Assembly (NCBI GenBank): GCA_008931825.1
Contig: QXVZ01021636.1
Location: 1-48,224, forward strand
Reading direction: 5' to 3'
Origin: Phallusia fumigata
Taxonomy: Eukaryota > Chordata > Ascidiacea > Phlebobranchia > Ascidiidae
Length of the DNA stretch: 48,224 nucleotides
Below the pieces are notes generated by a model, which saw only the letters and a program-made list of their open reading frames with translations, had not been told where the DNA came from and searched no databases. A program made the translations under genes and the position numbers. The first letter of the stretch is position 1. Every line of letters starts with the position of its first letter. Shown in pieces: positions 20,211 through 34,854 of the stretch.

Positions 20211-23200
20211 NAGAAGGCAAAACATTGGAAAAAAATGATTATGTTCTTTAACGCATTAGAGATGTTCCCTGAAAATATTTTTACAGATACAACACAGTAA
20301 AAATACCCCGAATTTGTTTTGTACCACATTGCGTTTTTCGAAAAGCACGGTGCTTAACACACTTGCTCCACCTACACAAATTCTCACGAACATTGAGACA
20401 AAAACGAAAAAACGGGACATTTGATGTGAACTTTAAATCTACCCGTTGGCTCATTAGGCCCTGAGCGTGAATTAATGTATCGGATGGATGAAAGTCTTTG
20501 GATTCATCGTCGAGCAAAGTGGCCGTCAAACGACGAGTGTCTGTGCTTGGATCTGTTGACAGACGCAAATAGTTGGGAATTTTAGCCGTGACAACAATGT
20601 TATCTTATTTTCGGTCTTCCATGAAGCTAATTACGTTGTTGGCCGTCAGAATACAACATGGTCAAATTATTTCTGCTGACCCAATTTTTTTTAATAGCCC
20701 CGAAAACAACAATTTTGCTTTACCGTTTAAAAAACTTTAACGTCATAAAAAGGGACTTCATTAACATTTTGACGGCAGTTATAGTCGAATCAATATGAAG
20801 ACATTACATTCATCATTTTGAAAGTACCAATCCGTCTCACTGAATACCAAAAACATCAAAATGGCAAACAATGTTCAATATTTATGAATTAAGACATTTG
20901 ATTTTATTTGCGCCAATCTTTGAAACGAAAGCAATACGAAAACCAACTGATATTTTGGTATTTTGTACCTATAGTGAGGTCATCGCGCCAAGAAGGTTGT
21001 CAACCATCGCATGTTTTCCACAGGCGCCAACGAGAAAATACCAAGTCGGCAAAATTGACCCAAACCCAACGACTGTTCTTTTCCAAATAGGGTCATGCCA
21101 CTTTGTTGTTTGGAAGTTAATCCGCGGGAAGAGTTACATCAGAAACAGCCAGTCACAGCAGTTCTCGCAACATCTACGACTTTTGGGTGATACGAAATGC
21201 GATTATAGGTTTCTTAACACGTCTCGACGACATTCGAAATCACAAACATGGAAGTTCGCGCTTCACGTGTCTACCAATTATAGTCGCTTGGCACGTGACG
21301 AGCGTTGGGAACAGGAACGAATACGACGTAGGTGATGTTGTTTAAATTAATTAAAAGTATGAATCAACGAATTACGCCACAAAAATAAGCACCTATGACG
21401 AAGCCGAAATTAAATGAAAATGAGATACAAATCTTGGGTGAATAACCGAATGTAAGAAAAACATGATCAAAATGTTATGTGAATAAACGGAGGCGGTTTT
21501 TTATATTACTGCCTTCTGTCAAACTGTTAAGATTCCAGACTCTTCATGAAACTGAGGCAAAGTATGTTCTACGGATCGTGCAAGGTCAAGCAGTCACGTT
21601 ATTTTGGGACTGCCAAATGTAAAACGAGCTAATGACCATCAAACTTGTCGAGCAGTATTTTAATGACTATTTCGGGAAAAATTTATTATCTTGTACCACG
21701 TAAATGCTGCCATATTGCATACAAATGAAATGTCGATTTCAGTGTTATGCACAATGTCTGCTATTGCACGGTCACGTTAATTGAAGTCGCGACGCCCTGC
21801 ATGTTCGAAGTCGGATTAAGGTTTTGTGGGGGAAAACTGTACAGCTGCTTGTAAACCACGTTTTGCAGAAGTCTGGTCATTTTGATTGAGACAAACTATA
21901 ATTAATTCTCTTTTTAAACTTAGTCTAAACTTGAGGAAAACGAACAGCTTAGACGTATATGTTTTTCTGCGGCATATTTTAGTTTGACACGCATGGTGAC
22001 CTGTTGTGAACCTGCGATCGTTCTCCGAATCTTAGCTTTGACGCCCAAACACACATAGAATTCGGTGATTCAACTCGTATTTGTTTGTTGCGGGCGAATG
22101 CGATTTTCGTTTCTTTCCCACTACACGCGGTGGAAGCTGTATGATAATCTTAACCCACACAAAACTCGAATGGCCTTGTTGCTGGAGTCAGGAAGGTCGT
22201 TAGGCATCCGCGAGAAAACATGTTGGTGACGTTTGCTTGGCACATTTCACTTGCGCACAAACAGAGCCGATACCCATTTACGGTCGGTCATTACTACGCA
22301 AAAGTGATTTGTTACACAGTCGTTACGGTCGTTCGCGGTCAAACTCTGTGTCACTTTGGAATCGATGTTGACGCAAAACAGTGGAAAAGCGTCAACATAA
22401 ATCAATAAATGCGTGTATTTTCCTAATACAGTTTGAAATGAAATCGCATTTAGGGAAGAACGCCTTACGTAAGACTGACACCACGGTAGCCAATTACAGC
22501 AAGCTAGAATTCTTATGATTCAAAACACATTGGAACAAGTTGTTTGTCGAAACAAAAGCCGGTTTTTTGGCAAACCGAGAAGCATGGCACGATTGGGAAC
22601 AGCCCACTAAGTATATAGTGCAAAGTACCAATCATCATTTAAATTTACTTAGTAATGTAACAAAATTACTTCGATTCGCGTCTATGTTTATAACCGCACG
22701 CCGCCAGCAATAAACTTTGGGCAGCTCGAAATCGATCTCAACACAAAGAAATCCTCAAAACGCAACTGTAAGTGGCCGTGATTGCTTCGTGGTTTATGCG
22801 GCAGATTATGAATTACCGTGCCTTTCGTTACACGTCCTTCTGATACCTATCGCCGATGCGCAATCGATGAAAAGCATTGTCCGAAATAAAGCGATGACGG
22901 AAACAAATTCTTTTACGCCCTGACCCAGACTTGCCCCGTGGGTTACGCATTGTCCAACAATTCATCTTGTTTAAAAATGCGTATACCAACCCTTGCGTAT
23001 TTGCTAATAAGCCTGGTGAAATGCGACAATCAACAAACCTACGCTTCGTATGACATTCGAAGGTTACGACACACTGACGTGAGCCGTCTATGACTCACAC
23101 GTGTTAGGGCACGTAGCCTTATTAATAGGGATTATTGGCCAGACCTCGCCCAGCAAGTTGGGTGAATATGCACAAATGTGGCGACAATCAGTTTCTCCAC

Positions 23201-26200
23201 GACGAACGTGCTTTGCTGATGAACACATTATTAACCGACAATGGGTCGCATGGGTGCCAACAAATCAGTGATCATTCGCGTGACATTTAATGGCTTTGCT
23301 AATCGGCATCGGTGCATTGTCCAAAAAAAGTCCTTTTTTCTTTTTACCTGAAAAACGAAATGTGCCTTGGTGTGAAAATGGGCGCTGTCCGAGCGTGCAT
23401 ACAAACATGACATCACATAGGTCTGTCGCGAAGTGCTGCCATGCGGTAAGTGCTTTGACGGTTACAGAAAATTGACAAAGGTGCCGACACATCGGCGACA
23501 TTCTATCGGATCGGCGTCATCATTAAGCGCAAGGCCGGCGATTGGAAAAACAAACATGTACAGTTTATGTTTGTGGGATAATCCAATACAATCGCCGGTC
23601 GAATCCTTCGATCTGTTTCGTATACGTATCAGAAATGCAGTAAATAGCTGGCATTGTACGGAATTAATTAAAACCGCGCGGACACAAGTGCTGGAACGCC
23701 TAACTTTCCAGTTTGGATTGCCCAGGATTTTGGCCCGCCGCGATCGCGTTTTCCATACACGTGTAATTGAAGTTAACGTCAAGAAAGTTTGTAAACATAT
23801 CAACGGTGAGCGGTTATGATCGTGAACGATTCCCAAGATACCCACAGTCTCTGGCTTAAGTTGGGAATTCCTTAGCTCAAGCGATTATGCAAAGACGTTG
23901 AAAGGAATGTGAAATGTTTTTATGTTAGATTTTATTTCCTACTGCAAAAAAAACTATTAAAGAACGCCCAAGTTTGTATGTGTACAATTACCAGGCAAGG
24001 AGTGTGCAGTGACATTTGTATCTTGTAATAAGAAACAATTATGGGTGAATTTCTCGCACGCTTTTGACGTCTTTTTGTGCGAGGTTTAGTTATACAGGCG
24101 ACTGTTAAAGCAACCACATCCTAACTCTAAGTGGCATACTTCGTTTGAATGGGAAAAACTGGGCACGCAAATTTTGCCAAATATTAAAACTATTACTTTG
24201 CGAGATTTTAATTACATTTGACGCTTCACAACCAAAAAATTGCTAAACAGTTTAAAATAAATTATCATACGCATTTCTTTTTTCCTAACAGATCATAAAC
24301 TAATTGTTTTCCTGTCGATTAAGTAACATTTGAGTTACAAAAAGTCCCTGGACAATTTTAGCTGAACGAACAAATGTTTTTTTCTTCATCCATTACGCAA
24401 ATTTCTGTTACATATCTTACCTGGTAACCCACGTAACTTTTGGGGAAAACTTCGCCAAACAAATTTTTGATCCGCGTCCGAATTTACGCGCGATTTTTCA
24501 CTGAAGCCACACCAAATATTTTCCAGGAACCGGAAGGTAAAATTTTACCGATCAAGCGATAACGAAATTAGATCACGCGCCTGGAATCCTGCTTTTTCTA
24601 TTCGTCTAGCAAATCCGTACTGTAATTATTGCTATTTTATGTCAATCTTTACATAAGATAGTCAATTAGGATTATTGTATTTTACTGAGACAAGGTAATT
24701 TGCTTCTCGCGGCTAAGCCTCAAGCTTTGCGATGTCGCATGAGGCTGTGTGTATAAATATATTAGTAAGCAACGCTGTAGATTAGCCTTCGTCGCAAACC
24801 CAATAGCGTCGTCCACTTGTTTGCTAATCTGGCACTTAGCCATTTCACGTGAGCCTCGTTTGCGTCGTGTATTCGCAATACCTAACGCAATGCACAAACT
24901 CGGCGAGAACGGGAGTCGAGGTTAGGTTTGTTTGCGCCAAGTTTGCGCCCTGCACAATTAGAACCGCTCGCCCCGAATGGAGAAAAGTTTTATTGGATAT
25001 TAATTGATCTCGGTCACGATTAAGGCTCAATTTTAGTGGTTTATCGTGTTCTTGTGGGACCGGCTTTTCGACGAAGCTACCAGCTCTTTGTTTACCCGCG
25101 CTCCGAATACGATTTGACACTACATGGTGGCGGTTAATAATAACTCGTTAATTTGAGTCCCACAACCTCACGAAGTATGTTCCATTTGTTTTTCCTCGTT
25201 ACCACACCAGAAGCACATGATGTATCACTCGGGTGTCACACAAACGCAAATATCGACAAGGAAAACGTTACCGACATTTGTTAAAGCCGATCTTTATATG
25301 ATGTCATTGAAATTTTTATTCGCAACGAAACATAAACGAATCAAACGACTGTGAGTACATTTCTCATGACAAAAACGTTCCTGGGGTTTTTCTGCGTAAG
25401 CTATCCGTGTTACTTTACTAGTTAGCTATCAATAGCTCGACTGGCACCTTGGGTAACATGAAATGATATGTCTCGCCGCCATTACTCACATTCACGTAAT
25501 CCAATCTAACTTGCGTCGGGGCCAATTAATCAGCGTCGGATTTCATTTTCGCACCGTACAATTTGTTGTTGGGTTAAGAGCGCAACAATAGTTTCACGTC
25601 ACCGGGTGACGGACGGACTTTATTTGGTCAAGTTCGCAGCGTATAGCCGATAAACGGTGTTACGCTGCCGTAAATAAACCACAACGAATCACCGCCAACG
25701 CCACTTAATCTGCCCAACATGATATCAAACATGCACATTCTAGTAACGGATTTGAAAAGTGTGCAAATCTGTTTCTCACCAAGATTTTCAACAGCGGCCA
25801 GCGTTAATTGGCGAGTCCTGATGCTCGACAGACGGGACTTTACGCTGCGGTCTATCGCGGGCTTAACAATATGCGACTATGGCTGATTTTTTGGCCGGGT
25901 TAATCGCCTCAATCCAGCCGCATAATTACTGCTTGCAGCAATGCAAAGTCGCCCGGCCCGAGCGCAAAAATATTTGCCACAACTTATGCCAAATTGCTGA
26001 CATTTGGTTATATAGAGCATGACATACTAATTTCTCATCCCCTTTATTTCAGTCTGGAATGACGTTTTTCTATGCAACTTGTGAGAATCCACGATGCTGC
26101 ATGCAAATTGTGAAATGACGAGAAAAACATGCGACAGGCCTGAAACATAGCAACTGGTACAAAAATACACATCAACTTCACTTGTAACTAATCTGTAAGA

Positions 26201-28408
26201 CTACATTTTTAGCGTTCCTACATTTAAATTTAAAATTGTAGGATTTGTTTTGGTTCAAGGTTGTTAGAATGTTGAAATTGTCACAATAATGTCAAACTCA
26301 GAAGCCTATCATAAATAACATTTACTGGAAATATTCACCGTATAAATTAGGAATATTGTTAAAAATCTTATCCAGAATAAAAAGTACCATGATGTTGGCA
26401 AAATTGTGAATGAACTAATTTGCAAGCATTGCCACAGCATGACTTCCATTGAACAAAACTTTCCGTCATTTTACGTTGAGTTGTTTTGTTGTCTGCTGAA
26501 ATTCTGCTGGTCATCCTAAAATCTTATGCAGTGGGCTATTCAAAAAGCTTAATAACTAACATTGGTTGGTATGTTCAGAAAAACTGTCACCGGAAAGATT
26601 TTTCGAACGCTTTAGATCTACTATAATTTCGCAAAGAAATTGTGGGGTTCCCTATGTGTCGAATTTGAATACAGGAAACCTTGTCTGCCGAGCGAAAACC
26701 TTGAACTATCTTATTACGTTGTTTCGCTTGGCCAATGATTTATGCCCGCACCCCGATCAATAGGCACACGCGCCGTCATTTGACCGCCTCGAACAATTGG
26801 ACTGCACCGCAAAACAAGATTGAATGTATGGGCCTGTAGTGATCATTTACATACAGGGTGTGCGAGGCGCGAGCGTGTCCGCAAATAATGACAAACGTAG
26901 GACATCCGACAAACAAGACCTACTCTTGCATATTGGAACACACATGAATGCATATGGGAGCCTGACTTCCGGCAGGATTAAGCACGACCACGGAACATTG
27001 CGCAAGAGTTTCTCAATCGCAATAATTGGTGATTAAAGTTGATGAATGCGTCTGGCTGGCAAGGGTTAGTGCAATTGAGTGTGCTGTGAGCTTGCAAGGT
27101 TGCGATGGGAATGCCTGGATGGAGTCCTTGGAATTCCTTGAATAGCGGGTGTCGTGATTTCCTGCTGACATAAAAAGCGCTCTAAAAAAACTAACGGAAA
27201 CATTATCTTTACGTTAAGACACAACAAACGACCGGACGCAACTTTGGAGTTCACAAAACATGACGACAGCGGAATCGAAAAAGCATATGACCGGAAAACT
27301 TGTCAATTAACTTTGTGCGCCCGGAACTCTAAACGATTGCAAGCGTTTCCCTAATCTCTCCTCGGCCCAGTGTCGTCATTATTCTTCAAGTCAATTATGA
27401 AACCAAAAGTGCAAGAGTGAATTGCACTTCCAAAAATCACATTTTCTGCAAATGTTCTTTGACGCCCCTATGCTGTAACAAGTGTTTTCGTCCAGGCATT
27501 TTTAAATAGGGCATGAAATTAGGTTTACTAACTAAGGGATATACTTGATTAGAGCCGTAAGTACAGGTGTATCAAAACGTTCCAACCAGATGACTGAGGA
27601 AAACTCCAGGAAGGTGGTGAACATAGGTCTGTTGTTAAATAGCATTTAAAAATAATCGCACAACTATAGCTTATTTGCGTAGAAGTTGCTTTATCAGGCG
27701 GCTGACCCAGCAAACGTTCATGAGATTTGCCGAAAACTGACCACGCAATATGATCGTGTCGTACCTTGACAGGCTTCTTGTGTTGTTCTTGGCAGCGCCA
27801 TGTCACTGATAACAAATTGTCTTCCGAGAAGCTCCATTTTTCTATGACGCGAGGTCCTACAAGGGCTAAGTTTCCATGCCCCAGGAGGAAGTTCAGAAAT
27901 AGAAAAACATGGTGTTTGCTTATACGGACATGATGACGTAAAGCGGTGACGTCATTCAGGGTGACAGTAGGTTTGCCGGGATATGTTCCCCGAACACCGG
28001 GAACCAACTTCCGTCGAAAAGAAAACGAGCAGATGAGTAAAAAAACTAGCCGGTTCGCTTTGCCTCCATATACGGTGGAAACAATCTTTTGCACGATCGG
28101 ACCGTGTTGAATTCCAGTCTAAAACTGTCCAGCGCATGATATGCCACAAAAATCCCGGGATGACTCGAAATCTGAACATTGCTTATAACACCGCTTCTTA
28201 AAATAGAACACATCTCTTAGAAGTTGGCCCATGATCCCAGTGACCCCTGTACTTTGGAAAATTTTTGTTACTTTGGGGTTCGAGCCAGGATATTGTATTG
28301 AGTCAACGCATATCGCAAGCTATATTCGATGTTGACCTGCATCTTGCTTTGTTTTTGTTTTCTGGGCAGTCAGCGTTTTCACGTATATTGATACTAAGGA
28401 CTACAGCC

Positions 28409-28629
28409 TAATTAGCCACTGATGGTTTTTGTCGTAGTCGTTCCACAGGACCGGCCAGACACAAATGGGCCTATTCAATATTACATGCCGCTCTGATATG
28501 CAACTCGTGTCAATGAGCNTAATTAGCCACTGATGGTTTTTGTCGTAGTCGTTCCACAGGACCGGCCAGACACAAATGGGCCTATTCAATATTACATGCC
28601 GCTCTGATATGCAACTCGTGTCAATGAGC
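28409..28629 (+). repeat. Exact 110-base direct repeat around gap 28519
   Basis: 28409-28518 and 28520-28629 are identical, separated by one N. It is non-coding and read as an unmerged contig overlap. Confidence 0.85.
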
Positions 28630-31600
28630 GTTAAACGATTCGCCGGAAACAAGACTATATTTAGTTGTCAAAAATGGCATAAATGACAATTGATTTATTG
28701 CCTTTTTGTCTGGTGGAACGTCTTTCAGCACACAGAAACTTTCTGCCTGAATCGAAAATGTTATTATGGACTGGTAGTTGCTGCATCAGCAAACGAACGT
28801 CCATAGTTTCGCTGGAGCGTGCTGACAATTCGTGGCAGGAAAATTGCATTGGAATAATCGTTACCTCGCGCAATGCAGGGTTTGTTGTATTCGCGGAAAC
28901 CTGCGTGACACACACTTTGCAATCCAGATAAACAAACGGAAACATTTCGGGTTATACCAAAGTTCAGGGTGATTAGTACGATTTGCGTTTTATCGAAACC
29001 CATGCCAAATCGCCGCGGTCGTGGTGCTCGTTACACGGGAGCTGATCGACCGCAGATGCATCGCGTTTCACGAAATGCAAATGATTAGTGTAACGATAGG
29101 AAGCAGGGACGGAAGCGGAATGTAATTTGAGAGCGAATGGATTTTGATTGCAAATAGCACGATGATAATTTAAGGTCCGCTAATTGCTACCGGCGCCTCT
29201 GTCTTCCCAGCTCTGTGGCTGCACTCGAACAATGCAGGAACTGCCCCGCCCCAAACACACTCAAGTGCATTACAAGGGGGAGTTCTTGGCGTTCCCAACC
29301 TCGCAAAGTTCCCCTTAGTTAATCGTCATGCGGGCTTCTTCCTGAATTAAGTTGATTGTCGCCGATTAGCTGCGAGATCAAGGCCTTTGCGAGTTGCCCT
29401 TTTCAAATGTGGCATTCGGCACTCGACGAAAGTACGTTTTCGTCGCCAGATAACCGTCAATAATCGTGTAGCCGATGTCAAGTCGGTAACAGATTAACAA
29501 CGAGCAGCCTGAAGGGTGAAATGAGCGTTTATAAATTGGTACTTGGGCGTCAAAATTGACCACGTTCTTGGTTGTCTCGTAGTTTTGTTAACTGCTGTAG
29601 TTGAAGAGCCAGGCACTCAAGACACAGGTGGAGGCGCGAGCTTCAGGAAAGAGCCATCGGCTTCGGTATTCGTTAATGATATCACACAGACTAGCGTTTA
29701 ATGCCCTCCTCTGCACGTGTTATTGCGCCTAATCCGTACAAGTCTCCTGTCCAGATTTTGACTCCCAAACACAAGGCAAGACTATTTTAAGCCGCATTCC
29801 TCGTCTTGTTGCGCCCAGTGCTTAAGTTCGCTTTGACATCCCTTGTGACTTACATTGACCTCAAGGGCAGGTTAATGTCAATGTGCCGCTCAATGTTGCA
29901 AAACTGGTCCACGTTACCGTTGAGGATAGCAAATATAATCAACGTGTACGCTGCGGCGCTGAGATAACGGATCGTGCATTTTGGCAAAGTCTGCAGTTTA
30001 TAAATCGCCTCAAGGTGCGGCGAAGTTTGCCTTGCAGCACGGGGCCCACCAATGCAATGCCTTACTCAAATAAACGATTCGACATCGTGTTTAACGGTCG
30101 TTGGCAGATTGAGAAAGTGTCCGGTTGCTGGTTTAATAACGCCCAACGAACGTTTTGATAATGTCCGAGTGAGAGACCTCCGACCGTACTATTCCCCGAG
30201 TAAGTTAACACAATTATCTACGGAGCAAACTACTGTCCATTCATGTGATAGTTCTGATATGGTAGCTAAGCGTCAAAGGGTAATATTCTGACACCGTGTA
30301 ATGTTGCGAGTGCCTTGAAAGAAAGTAATTGCGTGCTGTCAGTCGTGGCCTTCAACGTTGCCGAGGGCGCCGGTGCCTTGTAACTTGGTTTTGATACGCC
30401 GATGTGATAACACACACACACGGCCTAAACTACACAACACGACTTGCATACAATATACACGCCTGTGGTTTCAACAGTGTTTTCAGTTCGCGAGGTTCCT
30501 GGATTGCCGGTGAATTTTAATTATGTGACATGTGTTAAAGAAATACAGTTCGTTGAACACGCAGGCTTCTAAAACGAACGTAGCCACGCCGTCGTAAATT
30601 TTTGCCCTTACAAATTGCAATGGTTTTAACAAGCGAGGCGTATGTAAAGATCTCCTTAAGTTTCACGACGGGCCATCCATTAGAGCGCAGAACATTACGA
30701 CTTCAATTAGTTAGCCTCGTTTTGTTGTAGCACGACCATATGAATATGCCCTAATTGCCTAGATTTCGTAGTAAGTTCAAGAGTTAGTGCAATACAGAGG
30801 TCACTGAAAAGATAACAGCATTGAGCACTGACCGCTTACTTGGTCAAATTACGCGAGCGAATCCAGGAAAAGGGCAAGGAGTATAGAGTGCAGTTTTGTG
30901 CAAGTGTAAATTGCTGTTGTGGGCTATTTTGTAGCCTGAAAATGACGATTGACCAGAGCTTTCTGGGCAGCATTATCCCATTTTCACATGGTACCTGCAA
31001 TCACTTGGCAATCATCCAAGTGGCGATTTATTCTCAGGCGGAAAAACTAGTTTCTTGTCAACTACATAGTGAAGGTCATAACGCGAGTTACACATACCCA
31101 AACTGACTTGCGTTTTGACACGAAGCCATTATATAAGAACTGCAAACCGCAGGCTTGACCCTGCAACTTGTTGCAAATGAATGGGATAGTGCGTATTTTT
31201 TGTGCAGACACAAAGTAAGAGAAAATGGCGATTTCGAGAAACAACAGCTTTAAGTGCAGCTCTCCACCTCAAACGGGACTTTTTCAAGTTGTTTGTTTGA
31301 TCATAAATCTTCGGCCTAAACCTTGGCTCGCAAGACACATATTTGAGGCGACAATCTGATGCAAACATTGTAACCGGTTTCTCACGACGGTTTGGCGTCA
31401 GCGCACCTATAGCTTGCGATGCTTATGCGGGAATTAATCGTCGGAAATAGAGTTGTCTCACCCTAATAATTAGTTCCAATTGTTGAAAGTTCGCCCATAA
31501 TTGCCCTTGACTTCGACGAAAGCCAGCGAATTTAGTTTGACCGTTAGACCTGCTTATTTGGCGCTAGTAAATTCCAGATCCAACTCGAAAATTCAAAGCT

Positions 31601-34600
31601 CTTGCCTCCAATAGCCAAGTTTATACTTATTTTCGAATAATTGACTATTTTGCATTTGAAATGCAGTAAGTACCTTCTTAGCCGTTTATTAATTGGGCAA
31701 GCGGTGAATGTGCGCAGTGCACAATTAGAAACATTCCTATTAGCAGGACCGATTCGTTTTTCGCCGCAAGGACTTTATTATTGTTTACAGCAACGTGACA
31801 AGCAGTGCGAGCGTTTTACGCTGATGTCAAAGCCTATCATAATGTTTTCAATGTCAAAACCTAATCTCCAGTTGCAGCTGCGTTAACGAATGTGAGTACC
31901 AGCAGAACGAAAATGTACAGCCTCGTCAGTTGCCTCCTTGAGTAAAAGAAAGATGCAAAATAAAAGAGGTTTCTGATAGGAAGTGTAAAATAACAAGCAT
32001 TTTCTTAGCATGGAGGCCTCTCCCAACAATTTCACTTACAACGTTTGGTTAAAAACAAACATGTTGCTTAAAGGAAAAAGTTGTTTACTCATTAACAGGA
32101 AATGAGCTCAAACTGTTAGTTGAGACAATGCACGGAACATGACAGAAGAACAGGGATAAATATAAAAACAAAATAAGGTCAATAAAATGCCTAACCATTA
32201 CCCTAAATGTCGTTAAAAGCGTGTGACATCATTTGGTTCATATGCAGGTCACATTGGTTGGCAACAAAACGTTTGGTGCTTGGGCAGTTAGAGTAGGTAC
32301 ACGTTTTTTTGTTGTTGTACGTTTGTACGTTTAGGTTTGCTTAGATATAGTTGTTAGGCCATAAAATGGGGGACTGTATTTTCGTTCAAGTTAAAACTAT
32401 ACCAAAAACCAAACCCCATAGCGTTGCTAGGAACTCGTTCGGTTTCTTTAGTCGCTCATCTTTTAAAATATAACAATGCAATACTCTAATACTGAAACGT
32501 ATCACAGTGGCATTAGAGCAACTTTAATCGTGCTGGGATGAAATACAACCGGAAGGTATCTTGGCCAGGACACGGTGCATCTTCCTAGAATTTTGCAAAA
32601 AGCAACATGCATTTGCTGCCTAAAGCACGCTTTACTTACACGATAAACATCTGGTTGGGGATTTACATGTGCCAGTGGGTCGGAAATCATAAGTTCTATT
32701 GTATCACGAATGTCGTGTTTTCTGTGAAGCAGTTGGCGTCGACTTTATCACAGTGGCCTAAGCCGCGAACACTGAAAGCAGCTTGTCCAAGTGACATTTC
32801 TCTCATAAACGTTCGCGGTTGCAGTAAAGTTTCAACCTTTCAGTTTCAAAAGACAAAGCGTCAGATGGCGGTTGAAGTGACCCACACCCCGTTGCAATGT
32901 TAATCCTTCATAGGAACTGTCAGTGCAGTCAGCCACTCACGAGTGCCATGGGATTAATCCGGCAACGAAAGAGCATGAAGCCTGGCCGTTGTACACAGGC
33001 CATCATCGGCCACTCCTCGTAACCGTCATTCAGGTCGCTAAGTGGACCTAGGTTAGGAAGCATACGCGGTAATTGCCGATTAATGGGTCATGTTCAAGGA
33101 ACGAATCCAAAAAGCTACGCTCGTCGTGTAACCTCCCCAGAAGCGTACTAAGTTCCTCTCAATGTAATGCGCATGTTGAAACGTTTTACGGATTCTACAG
33201 CGCTGGCAAGGCACGAACCGAAAAGCAAGATTGAATTGCAAATTTTGCCGTATATAGTTCGGTCTCCCATGAGGAAACTAAAACATTGCATCATAAAACG
33301 CCGGGCGCGTTGGCAGAAAACTAATGCATCCGCTCACAAAATCGCCAAAATGACGTCGTTCATCTGAGCTGGCTGACGTAATCATCAAGATGCCATTTTT
33401 GGAACAGCTTTGGCTGTGACCGACCACTTGTTATTGCACGAGTGACAAACGCAAATCTGTATGTGGTGAGAAAGGAGTTAGACGCGCTACGTAAATGATA
33501 AAGGTGGCCAGCATCGATCACAGTTACAAACATATAAATTAAACTCAATTCAATTACGCGTCTGCAGTTTAGCTGTGTTTCCCCTTTTCGTCAGCGACTG
33601 GTGTCAAAGCAAAACACGCCTTCAGTGGGCAACTAAGCCTAAGTTGGGCGATAAATGTCACCAAACGGTGACAAACGTTTTTGTGACGTGAACGGCCCAA
33701 CGAAACGCGACGTAATGAAACAAAATGTTGGGATGGGGTCACAGCTACCGCATTTTTACTCACAAATTTGTGTGCCCTTTTTCGGCGTTACACTCGCCCT
33801 TTTCGGTCAACGGTTGGAAAATCGTGAAGTTCGAGGCTAGATAAAAAATTGCGACACTGCACGATTAAAAAGAAGTAAAAAAAGTCGTGTGCCGTATAAA
33901 AAGTCTCAGCGTTTCACACTTAGTCGCATCTTGGTCATCGCAAGTTTTTATGAATGGTAACGGCTGCATGAGAATGGCAGTTTTTTTGTATTTTTTGCCG
34001 TGACTCAAGAGATTTTCCCGGGAAGCCCCAGTTTAGAAACACAACAGAAAACAGGAGAAAACGCGGGATTGTGCGGGAACTTCACGTGTGCAGTCAACGT
34101 CAATCGACAATTCTCGATTCACCAATCTGTAAAACCGGGCATTATGGAGCGTATTCCTCAAGTCTTTGCCTAATGTGTCTGACGTAATGTGGCTGTGCGC
34201 CTGGAGGCATGAGCACACGCTTCTTCGTGTCTTCTTTCTTTTTTCTGCAATAAGCCGCGGAAGTTTATAAGAGCGGCGCCTGGATGAGATATGGGCAGAG
34301 CAGTCAGCTTTAAAGGCTTGGCTCGATATTTCATTTGGATGATGCAGAGAAGGTCTCGCAATAGCCAGGGCCAGAAATGCATGCGATAATGTCATGGCTT
34401 TTCACGGTATATTTGTCGAGATCGTTGGGGAGATACAGGCACGCGGTGATAGTTATCGTATAAGGTGCAGTTGGATTAGTTTCCCCGCAAGCAAGTTTCC
34501 TGTCTTGCCGCGGGGACACCTTTACCAGATAAGATTTAACATTTAGAAGTTGACGTTGTGTCTTTTTATCTTTGGCGCAGAAAGTAGTATTTATTTCTTT

Positions 34601-34854
34601 TTGGAGGTTACCACGTGGGTAACCCGAAATATTGCCCTGAACCAAATTGCCTGCACAGGGCGGAGCCACAACGACGACAAGAATCTCCAACGAGCGCGAA
34701 GATTATAATATCAAGTTGCAGAATACAAGGCAACACCGCGGAATATCAACGGCAAGCGATCAACGACGCGAAAAGGGATCGTACGACATCCAAGTGCATT
34801 TTTTCTTCAAACCGTAATCCCACTAGCGGCAAAGAAACTGCTGGTGAAAAAACC

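Larger units (their letters stand above)
17834..34854. other. About 17 kb gene-poor region
   Basis: I find no exon chain with recognisable protein similarity on either strand. The longest ORFs (154 residues at 20871-21335 +, 181 residues at 27549-28094 -) match nothing I know. The possible exceptions are a weak helicase-like ORF at 19268-19450 (-) and unrecognised non-coding elements. From about 24 kb on, homeodomain-type cores (TAAT/ATTA) recur within mixed-composition sequence, including a palindromic GGATTAATCC at 32951-32960. Gaps lie at 19928, 20211 and 28519. This may be the intergenic and regulatory space upstream of the astacin gene. Confidence 0.6.

Noticed and set aside
20281-20568. 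95-residue minus-strand ORF
   Set aside because: Charged and soluble-looking, but no similarity recognised and it lies next to a gap; not enough to call a gene.
20871-21335. 154-residue plus-strand ORF
   Set aside because: No recognisable domain, no splice-linked neighbours, and composition like the surrounding non-coding DNA.
23433-23845. Overlapping 128-residue (+) and 127-residue (-) ORFs
   Set aside because: Both strands are open over the same interval with no recognisable protein, which suggests a local lack of stop codons and not a gene.
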